64,000 bases of DNA, from the NCBI RefSeq assembly GCF_027913035.1, contig NZ_CP115775.1:868001-932000 (forward strand), given 5' to 3'. Source of the DNA: Paracoccus albus. Lineage in GTDB: Bacteria > Pseudomonadota > Alphaproteobacteria > Rhodobacterales > Rhodobacteraceae. The position numbers and the translations under genes were made by a program. Below the pieces are notes generated by a model. That model saw only the letters and a program-made list of their open reading frames with translations, made no database searches and was not told the DNA's origin. This document shows positions 28,045 to 37,189 of this stretch, piece by piece. Numbering within the stretch: the first letter of the stretch is position 1; every line of letters begins with the position of its first letter.

Positions 28045-29382
28045 TCAGACAGCGACTTTGCTGTCATCCTTGAGCGGTTCGGTGACATTCGTATGCGGCT
28101 CTGCCCCGCGGCGCCGCTTGGGTTTGCGCTCTGCCTCGGCGCTGGCTTCGTCGATGAAGTCGAGAACCAGAGGGCGGATGTTCAGGCGCCAGCTTTTGCC
28201 TGCAAAAATGCCGTAATGGCCCGCGCCGGGTTCGAGATGCTGGGCTTTCTTGTCTTCGGGAACATTCGTGCAAAGATCGAGCGCCGCGACGCACTGACCG
28301 GGGGCCGAAATATCGTCATTCGCGCCTTCCACCGTCATGACCGCGACATCCTTGATCTTCGAGATGTCGACGGGCTTGCCGTTCACTGTGAAGCGATTCT
28401 CGGCAATTTCGAGACCTTTGAAAATGCGTTCGACCGTTGAAAGATAAAACTCTGCCGTCATGTCCATCACGGCCAGATATTCATCGTAGAACTTGTTGTG
28501 GCGGTCGGCTTCGGAGCCTTCGCCGCGTGCTTCTGCGATGATCTTGTCCACGAAAGCCTGCGTATGGGTTTCGGCGTTCATCGCGATGAAGGACGCAAGC
28601 TGGGCAAGGCCCGGATAAACCATCCGACCGGCGCCCTTATATTTGAAGCCAACTTGCTGGATGACCATATATTCCAGTTCGCCCATCGTGTGGCGATTGC
28701 CGAAATCGGTGACGTCGGTGGCCGCCGCATCCGGATTGATGGGCCCGCCGATCAGCGTCAGCGTACGTGGCTGCGACTTCGGGTCGCGTTCGGCAAGGAT
28801 TGCGGTGGCTGCCAGTGCCAGCGGGGCGGGTTGGCATACGGCGATGACATTCAGTTCCGGGCCGAGATGCTGCATGAACTCGACGAGGTATTCGGTATAA
28901 TCCTCGATATCGAACTTGCCTTTGCTGACCGGGATGTTCCGGGCATTATGCCAGTCGGTGATGTAGACATCGGCATCAGGCAAGAGCGAGGTTACAGTCG
29001 AACGCAGCAGCGTCGCATAGTGGCCTGACATGGGCGCGATCAGCAGGATTTTGCGAGGAGATGGATCGCGGCGGGCGACGCGGAACCGCACCAGATCACC
29101 GAAATCGCGCTTCAGGACTGGTTCGACATAGACGATATGGTCCTGACCGTCGGCACCGGCGATGGGCGGAAGATTCCAATCCGGCTTGATGACCATGCGG
29201 GAGAAGCTGCGTTCGGTGACGCGGCCCCATGCGCTCATCAGGCGGAACATCGGGTGCGGGATCATGGCGAACATCGGATAAGAGGCCATTGCGCGCGCCG
29301 ATGCGCCAAGCCATTCATTCGTGTTCCGGATCGTCTCCATCGCGTCGTAGGAGATCAGCCCTTTAAGCGGTTGCTTGCCCAT
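28045..29382 (-). CDS. phaZ: Intracellular polyhydroxyalkanoate depolymerase
   Basis: 445 residues of the intracellular PHA/PHB depolymerase family that mobilises storage granules to hydroxybutyrate. It has the family stretch ILLIAPMSGHYATLLRSTV, ITDWHNARNIP, the Cys nucleophile region IAVCQPAPLALAA (a Cys replaces the usual Ser), and GAGHYGIFAGKSWR with the catalytic His. The C-terminal tail is Arg/Lys-rich. Divergent from phaC. The exact start among N-terminal Met codons is not certain. Confidence 0.92.
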   Translation of the reverse strand: MGKQPLKGLISYDAMETIRNTNEWLGASARAMASYPMFAMIPHPMFRLMSAWGRVTERSFSRMVIKPDWNLPPIAGADGQDHIVYVEPVLKRDFGDLVRFRVARRDPSPRKILLIAPMSGHYATLLRSTVTSLLPDADVYITDWHNARNIPVSKGKFDIEDYTEYLVEFMQHLGPELNVIAVCQPAPLALAATAILAERDPKSQPRTLTLIGGPINPDAAATDVTDFGNRHTMGELEYMVIQQVGFKYKGAGRMVYPGLAQLASFIAMNAETHTQAFVDKIIAEARGEGSEADRHNKFYDEYLAVMDMTAEFYLSTVERIFKGLEIAENRFTVNGKPVDISKIKDVAVMTVEGANDDISAPGQCVAALDLCTNVPEDKKAQHLEPGAGHYGIFAGKSWRLNIRPLVLDFIDEASAEAERKPKRRRGAEPHTNVTEPLKDDSKVAV

Positions 29383-29493
29383 CTGCGCCCCGTTTGCATT
29401 GGTTTCTGTCGCGTTTCCTTTGGGAAACTTACCCTTTTCAAAGCCGTTATGGCCGCTAAGATCAAGGAGAAACAGTAGGGGGGTTAATTGGGC

Positions 29494-31755
29494 ATGGCAA
29501 GCAAGGACACACCGAAAAGCACGGGGAGTGGCGAAAATGCTGCGGCGCAGAAACCTCGGCGCGGCGCTGCCGGATCAGCCTCGGCGCCGAAGAAAGCCGC
29601 TGCGAAAACTGCGCGGGCGACGAAATCGACGCAGGCTTCGCGCAATTCGTCCACCGGGTCAAAAGGCACGACTTCCAAAGCAGCGGCATCTACCAGGACG
29701 GCGGCCACGCGCAAGACAGCTGCGGCTGCCAAAGGCAGTACTGCTAAGCCAGCCGCCAGAAGGCCGCGTGCGACTGCTGCAAAATCCTCTGCCACGAAAG
29801 CTGCGTCTGCAGCAAAAAATACTTCGGCGCGATCGGCTGCGAGAAAATCGGCGGCGCCGGCCTCTGCCGCCGCGAAGGCCGATCTTGCCCGTGATGCCGC
29901 TAAATCGAATGCCGGGACCGATCAGCGGACTGCGGCTAGCCCATCGCGGCCCACGCCCCAAGCTGCCACGACGCAGGCAGCGCCCAAGGCAAATCCGCGT
30001 GGCGCGGGATCGGCCCAGCTCAGCGAGAATATGGAGCGGATCGAATCGCTCACGCAACGTCTGACCGCAGCCCTGTCGCGCAAGCCGATGCACGATCCGG
30101 GGGTTGAGGGGCCGGGCGCAGACCTGATGGTCAATGCCAGCATGGCTATGGCTAAAATGTGGGCGGAACAACCTGCGCGAGTCCTTGAACAGCAGGTGAA
30201 ATACTGGGGCGCGACCTTTGCGCGCTACGCAGAAATGCAGTCTCAGTTCGCCAAGGGAAAATTGACCGCACCGCAAGATGAAGAGCCGGAGACGGACAAG
30301 CGTTTCAAAAACCCGCTCTGGCAAAGCCATCCCTACTTCAACATGGTCAAGAACCAGTACCAGATCAACGCACAGGCCATGCGTGAAGCCGCGGCCGGGC
30401 TTGATATGGACAGCGATGTCGATCAGCACAGGCTGACCTGGCTGACCAATCAGGTCATCGATATGTTCGCGCCGACGAATTTCTTCGCCACCAATCCCGA
30501 TGCCATCGAACGCGCATTGGAAACCGAGGGTGAGAGCCTGGTGAAGGGGTTGGAGAACCTGGTGCGTGATATCGAGAGCAACGGCGGAGAGCTGGTGGTC
30601 TCGCTTGCTGACCGCAATGCCTTTGCGGTGGGTGAGAATATCGGAACCGCGCCGGGCAGGGTGGTCCGGCAGGAACCCCTGTATGAGTTGATCCAGTTCT
30701 CTCCCACGACAGAGCAGGTGCACGCAACACCGGTCGTGATCTTTCCGCCCTGGATCAACAAGTTCTACATTCTCGATCTCAAGCCCGAAAACAGCCTGAT
30801 CCGATGGATCGTCGATCAGGGGTATACGCTGTTCGTGGTGTCATGGAAGAACCCGGATGTCAGCTATGCCGGGACGGGCCTAGAAGATTATGTCAGCGCC
30901 TATCTGTCCGTGATGGATGCAGTGGAAGAGATCACCGCGCAACCGAAACTGAACGCGGTCGGCTACTGCATCGGGGGCACGACGCTTTCGCTGACGCTGG
31001 GCCTGATGGAGCAGCGCGGGGATGACCGTGTCGAATCCGCGACTTTCTTTACCACACTGACCGATTTCAGCGAGCAGGGGGAGTTCACGCCATTCCTTCA
31101 GGAGGATTTCGTCGAAGGGATCGCGGCGGAGGTCGAACGGAACGGGATTTTTGCATCGCAGCTCATGACCCGCACGATGAGCTTTCTGCGCGCCAATGAT
31201 CTTGTCTGGGGACCGGCCATCCGGTCCTATATGATGGGCGAGACGCCACCGGCATTCGATCTGCTTTACTGGAACGGGGATGCGACGAATCTGCCCGGAA
31301 AAATGACGGTCGATTATCTGCGCGGTCTCTGCCAGCAGAACCTGTTGGTCGGCGACGGCTTCCCGGTGCATGGGCACAATGTCTCGGTCAAGGATATTAC
31401 GCTGCCGGTTTGCGCGATCGGCTGCGAGACTGATCATATCGCCCCGTGGAAATACAGTTGGCGCGGCGTGGCACAGATGGCTTCGACGGATAAGCGCTTC
31501 ATCCTGTCTGAATCGGGCCATATCGCCGGGATCGTCAATCCACCCAGCAAGAAGAAATATGGTCACTACACTGGCAGCGGCAATTTCGATGAGGGTCCGG
31601 AAACCTGGCAAACAGAATCGAAATTCGCCGAAGGCAGCTGGTGGCCGACATGGGAGAAATGGCTGGCCGAGCGTTCTGGTGACATGGTTCCCGCGCGCGA
31701 GCCTGCGGAAGGGCTGGGACCCTCGCCGGGCAGCTATGTCCACGAACGCCACTGA
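29494..31755 (+). CDS. phaC: Class I PHB synthase with Ala/Lys-rich N-terminal extension
   Basis: 753 residues. Polymerises 3-hydroxybutyryl-CoA on the granule surface. The catalytic alpha/beta-hydrolase half carries the lipase-like box GYCIGG with the nucleophile Cys, VVSWKNPD, and SGHIAGIVNPP with the catalytic His. Class I enzymes are about 590-630 residues. Here residues 1 to about 178 are dominated by Ala, Lys, Ser, Thr and Arg, like bacterial histone H1-like tails, before ENMERIESLTQRL begins. ATG 29494 is chosen over TTG 29488. Confidence 0.93.
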   Translation: MASKDTPKSTGSGENAAAQKPRRGAAGSASAPKKAAAKTARATKSTQASRNSSTGSKGTTSKAAASTRTAATRKTAAAAKGSTAKPAARRPRATAAKSSATKAASAAKNTSARSAARKSAAPASAAAKADLARDAAKSNAGTDQRTAASPSRPTPQAATTQAAPKANPRGAGSAQLSENMERIESLTQRLTAALSRKPMHDPGVEGPGADLMVNASMAMAKMWAEQPARVLEQQVKYWGATFARYAEMQSQFAKGKLTAPQDEEPETDKRFKNPLWQSHPYFNMVKNQYQINAQAMREAAAGLDMDSDVDQHRLTWLTNQVIDMFAPTNFFATNPDAIERALETEGESLVKGLENLVRDIESNGGELVVSLADRNAFAVGENIGTAPGRVVRQEPLYELIQFSPTTEQVHATPVVIFPPWINKFYILDLKPENSLIRWIVDQGYTLFVVSWKNPDVSYAGTGLEDYVSAYLSVMDAVEEITAQPKLNAVGYCIGGTTLSLTLGLMEQRGDDRVESATFFTTLTDFSEQGEFTPFLQEDFVEGIAAEVERNGIFASQLMTRTMSFLRANDLVWGPAIRSYMMGETPPAFDLLYWNGDATNLPGKMTVDYLRGLCQQNLLVGDGFPVHGHNVSVKDITLPVCAIGCETDHIAPWKYSWRGVAQMASTDKRFILSESGHIAGIVNPPSKKKYGHYTGSGNFDEGPETWQTESKFAEGSWWPTWEKWLAERSGDMVPAREPAEGLGPSPGSYVHERH

Positions 31756-31785
31756 CGGACGGTTTTCTTATAATCGTTAGAATTT

Positions 31786-31837
31786 GCTGCGACGCAGAAA
31801 AATCCCTTGCAATGCTGCGACGCAGCATCTATGTAAT
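31786..31837 (+). promoter_or_regulatory. phaP promoter with two PhaR operator boxes
   Basis: CTGCGACGCAG occurs twice, at 31787-31797 and 31815-31825, 28 bp apart. The second copy is the core of a perfect 17-bp palindrome (31812-31828). Paracoccus PhaR is known to bind TGC-rich sites upstream of phaP and phaR. A -35-like TTGCAA (31807-31812) and -10-like TATGTA (31830-31835) are 17 bp apart and flank the palindrome, so bound PhaR would block RNA polymerase. The promoter boxes are my reading. Confidence 0.75.
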
Positions 31838-31904
31838 GGCCACGGAATTTAAACCGGCGGCCAATCCCTCCCTCCCTCCCGCCGCCACAGCTAGGAGAAG
31901 ATAA

Positions 31905-32357
31905 ATGGCTAAATCCCCCGATTTCACCAAGACGATGCAGGACATGATGGCAAACTTCCCGGTCGACACCTCGTCGATGCAGGACGCCTTCAAAACCCAG
32001 TCCGCTCTGAACGAAAAAATGGCTAAAGTCGCGCTGTCGGCTGCCGAGCGCTCGACCGAGATCTCGGCTCAGTGGGCCAAAGACACCATCGCCCGCGTTG
32101 GTGAACTGACCACCAAGAAAGACGACGCTTCGGCCTATGCCAAAGCTTTCACCGACTTCGCTTCGGCTTCGGCTGAAACCGCTTCCGAGCACATGTCAGC
32201 TTTCGCTGAAGTCGCCAAGAAACTGCAGATGGAAACCGTCGACCTGATGATGGCTGCCGGTAAAGACATCGCAGACGACGCTCAGAAATCGGCTGAAAAA
32301 GCCACGCAGCAAGCACAGGCCGCTGTCAAAAAAGCGACCACTGCAACCAAATCCTGA
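31905..32357 (+). CDS. phaP: Phasin
   Basis: 150 residues, almost wholly helical, of the phasin family that coats PHB granules. Features: amphipathic repeats, no Cys, SLS-type Ala/Ser/Thr/Lys composition, an Ala-Lys-rich C-terminus (QAAVKKATTATKS in part). A strong AGGAG Shine-Dalgarno lies seven bases before ATG. Sits between phaC and phaR and is expected to be repressed by PhaR until granules titrate it away. Confidence 0.93.
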   Translation: MAKSPDFTKTMQDMMANFPVDTSSMQDAFKTQSALNEKMAKVALSAAERSTEISAQWAKDTIARVGELTTKKDDASAYAKAFTDFASASAETASEHMSAFAEVAKKLQMETVDLMMAAGKDIADDAQKSAEKATQQAQAAVKKATTATKS

Positions 32358-32377
32358 AGCGGATTTATCGCATGACG

Positions 32378-32408
32378 AAGGGGTGGCACGATGTGCCGCC
32401 CCTTTTTC
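32378..32408 (+). terminator. Rho-independent terminator after phaP
   Basis: Stem AAGGGGTGGCAC / GTGCCGCCCCTT (one G-T pair), 3-base loop, T-rich tail. Confidence 0.9.
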
Positions 32409-32436
32409 TTTGCAATTGCGGCGGATTGGACGCAAA

Positions 32437-32450
32437 ATGCTGCAAATGCA
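32437..32450 (+). promoter_or_regulatory. Possible PhaR autoregulatory site
   Basis: ATGCTGCAAATGCA is TGC-rich, like the phaP operator but degenerate, and lies 17 bp before the phaR start. PhaR autorepression is known in Paracoccus; this exact site is inferred. Confidence 0.45.
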
Positions 32451-32466
32451 CTCATGAGGTAGCCCG

Positions 32467-33033
32467 ATGGCCACGACTGACGCCGCCGCGCCATTGCTTA
32501 TCAAACGTTACGCCAGCCGGCGGCTTTATAACACAGAGACAAGCGATTACGTCACTCTGGAAGATATTGCCCGGTTCATCCGCGAAGGGCGAGAGGTGAA
32601 GATCGTCGATCTGAAAACTGGCGACGAACTTACGCGCCAGTATCTTCTCCAGATCATTGCGGAACATGAAGGCCGCGGCGAAAATGTCCTGCCGGTCGAT
32701 GTGCTGACGGACCTTGTGCGCAGCTATACCAGCCAGGCGCAAAGCGTGGTGCCGCAATTCCTTGCGGCCAGCTTCGAGATGCTGCGCGAAGGTCAGTCGA
32801 AGATCATGGAAAACATGTCCTCCATGCCGACGCCGATGTCCTCCATGCCCGGCTTTGACCAGCTTCAGCGCCAGCAGCAGGCCTTCCTGAAAGCGATGAT
32901 GGGCGGCTGGCGCGGCGGCTCGTCGGGGCCTGCACCTGATGAGATGGATAACGCGGAAAACAAAGACAAAGGCGACATGGACGATATCCGTCGTCAGCTT
33001 GCCGCGCTTCAGGACAAAATTTCAAAACTCTGA
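32467..33033 (+). CDS. phaR: PHB synthesis repressor PhaR
   Basis: 188 residues. The N-terminal PHB/PHA accumulation-regulator domain (IKRYASRRLYNTETSDYVTLEDIARFI) binds DNA, and a following domain contacts PHB. The Met/Gln/Gly-rich middle (about 115-150) and acidic, helical C-terminus (DDIRRQLAALQDKISKL) are typical. It represses phaP and itself in the absence of granules. AGGTAG precedes the ATG. Last gene before the tRNA and the integrated element. Confidence 0.95.
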   Translation: MATTDAAAPLLIKRYASRRLYNTETSDYVTLEDIARFIREGREVKIVDLKTGDELTRQYLLQIIAEHEGRGENVLPVDVLTDLVRSYTSQAQSVVPQFLAASFEMLREGQSKIMENMSSMPTPMSSMPGFDQLQRQQQAFLKAMMGGWRGGSSGPAPDEMDNAENKDKGDMDDIRRQLAALQDKISKL

Positions 33034-33075
33034 GCCTTGCACAGCGCTGCATCACCCGCTAACTAGCGCTGGCAC

Positions 33076-33165
33076 GGACGGTTGGCCGAGTGGTCGAAGG
33101 CGCACGCCTGGAAAGTGTGTAGGCGGGGAACCGTCTCGAGGGTTCGAATCCCTCACCGTCCGCCA
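33076..33165 (+). tRNA. tRNA-Ser (GGA)
   Basis: 90 bases including encoded CCA. Acceptor GGACGGT pairs with ACCGTCC. The anticodon loop reads CTGGAAA with anticodon GGA. A long variable arm (class II) and T-loop GGTTCGAATCC are present. Its last 14 bases recur at 59954-59967, so it is the integration target of the element to its right. The gene remains intact. Confidence 0.97.
33152..33165 (+). other. attL core in tRNA-Ser 3' end
   Basis: CTCACCGTCCGCCA, identical to the copy at 59954-59967. The match ends exactly at CCA (next base C here, T there). The 205 bp that follow, up to the restriction-methylation gene, hold no gene I can support. Confidence 0.8.
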
Positions 33166-33382
33166 CAATATCCTGATTTGTCTTTATATTTTAGATACTT
33201 GAGGTGAGGTTATTTCACAGAGCCCCACATTTCACCCCACTTATTTTTCTGGATTGCATTGCTCTTCCGTGGATGAAGCTGGACACAGTCCGCCGATGAC
33301 CGAACGCTTTGCCAGCCCAACCCCGCTTGCAGTCCTGACACTTCTTTGCCACTGATCGGACCTGACAGAGGTGGAGTTGCCG

Positions 33383-36300
33383 GTGCCGATCACAGTTCAG
33401 GAATTCGTAGAACGGTGGAAAGACAGCGGCGGTAGCGAGCGGGCGAATTTTCAGCGTTTTGCGGTCGAGCTGACGCAGCTCTTGGGGGTTGAGGAACCCA
33501 AGCTCGCCACAAGCGACGATCAGAATGACGGCTACCGGTTCGAGCGTCCGGTGGATTTCGGGCCAACCTCCATGCGCTCGCATGGGTTTATCGACCTCTA
33601 CCGCAAAGGCTGTTTCATCCTTGAGGCCAAGCAAGGGGCGGCAGGCAAGGCCGGTTCAGGCACGAACCAGCTTCCTGCAACAGACAACAACACCCCAAAA
33701 CAGGCGCGCACCGGGCATGGCGTACGGGGCACGCGCCGCTGGGATGACACAATGCTCAAGGCGCGCAATCAGGCCGACCGCTATGCGCGGGCAGTGGCGC
33801 GAGAGGATGGATGGCCACCCTTTCTGCTGGTTGTCGATGTCGGCCATGTGATCGAGGTCTATGCGGATTTTTCCGGTCAGGGTCAGGGCTATTCGCAGTT
33901 CCCCGACGGCAACAGCTACCGCATCCGGTTGGAGGACCTGACTGACGAAACCATACGCGCGCGGCTGAAAACCATCTGGCAGAACCCACTGTCGCTGGAC
34001 CCCTCGCTTCAGGCGGCACGCGTCACGCGCGAGATTGCCACCCATCTCGCCGCATTGGGTAAATCGCTGGAAACACAGGGTCATGACAGCGAGGCGGTGG
34101 CGCGGTTCCTGATGCGCTGCCTGTTCTCCATGTTCGCCGAAGATGTGGAGCTGATCCCGAAACACAGCTTCACCGAGTTGCTGGAAAAGCTGCGCGGCCA
34201 CCCCGAACATGCCGCGCCGTCGCTGTCGGGGCTGTGGCAGACGATGAACAGCGGCGGGTTCTCGCAGGTGTTGATGCAGGACCTGAAACGCTTCAATGGC
34301 GGGCTCTTCGCCGATGCCAGTGCCCTGCCGCTGAACGATGCCCAGCTTGCCCTGCTGATCGAGGCGGCACAGGCCGACTGGAAGCAGGTCGAACCGGCGA
34401 TTTTCGGCACGCTTCTTGAGCGCGCTCTGGACAAGCGGCAGCGCCACAAGCTGGGGGCGCATTACACCCCGCGCTCCTATGTCGAACGCCTTGTCACGCC
34501 AACGATTATCGAGCCACTGCGCGAGGACTGGAAGGATGTCCAGACCGCCGTGCAGCGCCTGACCGAAGACGGCAAGGACGGTGACGCCCGCAATCTGGTC
34601 CATGACTTTCACCGCCGCCTGTGCGAGATCCGGGTGCTGGACCCGGCCTGTGGATCGGGCAACTTCCTTTATGTCGCGCTGGAGATGATGAAGCGGCTGG
34701 AGGGAGAGGTGACCGCCCTGCTGGAAGAACTGGGCGAAAGCCAGTCCTCGCTTGGCCTGTCGGGCATGACCGTGGACCCGCATCAGTTTCTGGGGATCGA
34801 GTTGAACCCATGGGCGGCGGCGGTCTCTGAACTGGTGCTGTGGATCGGGTTTCTGCAATGGCATTTCCGCACCCATGGTCAGGCCGCGCCGAGCGAGCCT
34901 GTGCTGCGTGATTTCAAGAACATCACCAATGCCGATGCGGTGCTGCAATGGACCGACCGGACCCCGCGCATGGACGCAGATGGTAACCCGGTCACCCGGT
35001 GGGACGGCGTGACCACGATCCGCCATGCCGTGACCGGGGAAGAAGTGCCGGACCCAGCCGCGCGGGTGCAGGTCTATGACTATGCCAAGCCGAAAGCGAC
35101 CATCTGGCCACAGGTGGATTTCATCGTCGGCAACCCGCCGTTCATCGGGGCCAGCCGCCTGCGCGACAGCCTTGGCGATGGCTATGTCGAGGCACTGTGG
35201 AAAGCCTATCCAAAAATGCCGCAAAGTGCCGATCTTGTGATGTTCTGGTGGGAAAAGGCGGCGCTTGCGGCGCGGGCCTTTGACGCGAAGAAGGGTAAGG
35301 GCACGCGGCGTTTCGGGCTGATCACCACCAATTCGCTGCGCCAGACCTTCAATCGCCGTGTGGTTGAGCCGCATCTGAACGATCCGAAAAAGCCACTATC
35401 CCTGCTGTTCGCGATCCCGGATCACCCTTGGGTCGATGCGACACTTGGCGCGGCTGTGCGGATCGCGATGACCGTGGGCGCGGCGGGCAACCGTCAGGGG
35501 CGGCTGCTGAGCGTGGTGACCGAAAGCCGCGAGCAGAGCGAGGCGGATGGGCGGGCCGTCACCTTTGATATGCAGGTCGGAAAAATCTTCGCGAATTTGC
35601 AGATCGGGGCGGATGTGGCCGGGGCGAAGCCGTTGAAGGCGAATGAGGGCATAGCCAATCGTGGCGCTTTCCTGATTGGAATGGGCTTTCTCGGCACGAA
35701 AGAAGAATTGACATCTTTGTCCCAAGGAACCGACGCGATCCAAAAAAGAGTCGTTCGCCCGTTTGTGGGCGGCACCGATTTGGTCCAACGCAACCGCCAG
35801 CATTGGGTCGTGGATTTCTGGGGTCTTGACGAGAAGAGAGTCCAAAGCGTCTACCCCGCACTTTTTCAGAAAATCCTTGATGAGGTAAAGCCCGCGCGAG
35901 ACCAAAACAATATGAAGTGGCGTCGCGAAAATTGGTGGGTTTTTGGTGACCCTGCGCGTGGCTATCGTGCAGCCACTGCTGAACTCAATCACATGATCGT
36001 AACCTCGCGAACCGCCAAGCATCGGATTTTTCAAACAGCATCACCAGACTTCATGCCAGAAAGCGAGGTCGTGACCTTCGGGTTAGAGAAAACATTTTAT
36101 ATCAGTGTTTTAAGTTCAAAAATTCATGTTATATGGTCTCTCGCAGCCGGGTCCCGTTTGGGAATGGGCAATGATCCTCGATACAACAGCAGCCTTTGCT
36201 TCGATCCCTTCCCCTTCCCCGACCTCACCGAGCCGCAGAAAACCCGCCTCCGCGAGTTGGGCGAGGAACTCGACGCGCATCGCAAGCGCCAGCAGGCGGC

Positions 36301-36850
36301 GCATCCGACACTCACTCTCACCCAGATGTATAACGTGCTGGAAAAACTCCGTGCAGGCGACCGGATCGAGGGCAAGGACCGCGAGATTTACGACCATGGC
36401 CTGATCGCCATCCTGCGCGACCTGCACGACCAGATCGACGCCGAGGTCGCCGCCGCCTATGGCTGGCCCGCCGATCTGACCGACGAAGAGATCCTGTTCC
36501 GCCTCGTCGCGCTGAACAACGAACGCGCGGCAGAAGAAGCGCAGGGCCATATCCGCTGGCTGCGCCCCGACTACCAGAACCCCGAGGGCCGCATGGCCGC
36601 GGCGAAGGACTCGCAGACCGCCATGGATATGGGCGTGGTAGAAACCGCGCAGAAAGAACCGTGGCCGAAAACCCTGCCCGATCAGATCGCCGCCGTCCGC
36701 GAGGCATTGGAAACCGCAGGCGAGGCCACCCCCGAACAAATCGCCCGCCGCTTCCTCCGCGCCCGCACCACCAGTGTACAACCGCTGCTCGAAAGCCTCG
36801 CCGCTCTTGGGCAGGCCACGGTGCTGGAGGATGGTCGCTACGCGGCATGA
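33383..36850 (+). CDS. Type IIG/IIL-like restriction-methylation protein (class I DNA methyltransferase)
   Basis: About 1,155 residues. The N-terminal region has a PD-(D/E)XK-like nuclease pattern (IDLYRKGCFILEAK: Asp near 71, Glu-Ala-Lys near 81-83). The central helical part leads to KLGAHYTPRSYVERLV, then SAM motif I LDPACGSGNF (about 420) and catalytic motif VGNPPF (about 588), fitting N6-adenine methylation. The C-terminal third is probably the target-recognition region. This order matches single-chain MmeI-like enzymes that both cut and methylate. GTG 33383 has GGAG before it; GTG 33371 is also possible. First cargo gene after attL. Confidence 0.8.
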   Translation: MPITVQEFVERWKDSGGSERANFQRFAVELTQLLGVEEPKLATSDDQNDGYRFERPVDFGPTSMRSHGFIDLYRKGCFILEAKQGAAGKAGSGTNQLPATDNNTPKQARTGHGVRGTRRWDDTMLKARNQADRYARAVAREDGWPPFLLVVDVGHVIEVYADFSGQGQGYSQFPDGNSYRIRLEDLTDETIRARLKTIWQNPLSLDPSLQAARVTREIATHLAALGKSLETQGHDSEAVARFLMRCLFSMFAEDVELIPKHSFTELLEKLRGHPEHAAPSLSGLWQTMNSGGFSQVLMQDLKRFNGGLFADASALPLNDAQLALLIEAAQADWKQVEPAIFGTLLERALDKRQRHKLGAHYTPRSYVERLVTPTIIEPLREDWKDVQTAVQRLTEDGKDGDARNLVHDFHRRLCEIRVLDPACGSGNFLYVALEMMKRLEGEVTALLEELGESQSSLGLSGMTVDPHQFLGIELNPWAAAVSELVLWIGFLQWHFRTHGQAAPSEPVLRDFKNITNADAVLQWTDRTPRMDADGNPVTRWDGVTTIRHAVTGEEVPDPAARVQVYDYAKPKATIWPQVDFIVGNPPFIGASRLRDSLGDGYVEALWKAYPKMPQSADLVMFWWEKAALAARAFDAKKGKGTRRFGLITTNSLRQTFNRRVVEPHLNDPKKPLSLLFAIPDHPWVDATLGAAVRIAMTVGAAGNRQGRLLSVVTESREQSEADGRAVTFDMQVGKIFANLQIGADVAGAKPLKANEGIANRGAFLIGMGFLGTKEELTSLSQGTDAIQKRVVRPFVGGTDLVQRNRQHWVVDFWGLDEKRVQSVYPALFQKILDEVKPARDQNNMKWRRENWWVFGDPARGYRAATAELNHMIVTSRTAKHRIFQTASPDFMPESEVVTFGLEKTFYISVLSSKIHVIWSLAAGSRLGMGNDPRYNSSLCFDPFPFPDLTEPQKTRLRELGEELDAHRKRQQAAHPTLTLTQMYNVLEKLRAGDRIEGKDREIYDHGLIAILRDLHDQIDAEVAAAYGWPADLTDEEILFRLVALNNERAAEEAQGHIRWLRPDYQNPEGRMAAAKDSQTAMDMGVVETAQKEPWPKTLPDQIAAVREALETAGEATPEQIARRFLRARTTSVQPLLESLAALGQATVLEDGRYAA

Positions 36851-36930
36851 TGCGAGATCGAAAGGCGATTACCAACGGCTCTTGCTGATGCCGAACTGAA
36901 AAACCCTGCTTGATAGCAGTGTTGCAGATG

Positions 36931-36946
36931 TGTATACATTTGTATA
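36931..36946. promoter_or_regulatory. Possible operator of the toxin-antitoxin operon
   Basis: TGTATA occurs twice, 10 bp apart (36931 and 36941), and the first is part of the palindrome TGTATACA. It lies 18 bp before the antitoxin start. AbrB/MazE-type antitoxins usually repress their own promoter; this assignment is inference. Confidence 0.4.
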
Positions 36947-36964
36947 TTCAAGTGAGGTATAGGC

Positions 36965-37189
36965 ATGATGCAGGTCAAAATCCGTAAGGTCGGTAACTCG
37001 TCGGTGGTGACGCTCAGCGCCGAAATGTTGGCAATCCTCGATGCGAAGGAAGGCGACACGCTCTATGCAGTTCGCACCGATGATGGTGGCCTCAGGCTGA
37101 TGACGGAAGACCCCGAACTTCAGGCGGTGTTAGCCGCTGCTGAAGACGTCATGGACGAAAACCGCGACCTGCTTCAGGCGCTTGCGTGA
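36965..37189 (+). CDS. AbrB/MazE-type antitoxin
   Basis: 74 residues with a swapped-hairpin AbrB DNA-binding motif: VKIRKVGNSSVVTLSAEML, AKEGDTLYAV. The C-terminal half is acidic and helical, likely the toxin-binding part. Stop and toxin start overlap by four bases (GTGA), the usual tight coupling. A second Met follows the first, so the start could be 36968. Confidence 0.85.
   Translation: MMQVKIRKVGNSSVVTLSAEMLAILDAKEGDTLYAVRTDDGGLRLMTEDPELQAVLAAAEDVMDENRDLLQALA

Noticed and set aside
31769..31774. TATAAT after phaC as a phaP promoter
   Set aside because: It has no suitable -35 at the correct distance; the pair flanking the PhaR palindrome fits better.
33656..35374. Long minus-strand open frame (572 codons) opposite the restriction-methylation gene
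   Set aside because: It is a shadow frame of GC-rich coding DNA: Arg/Gln/His-rich, no domain, and the + strand shows clear methyltransferase motifs.
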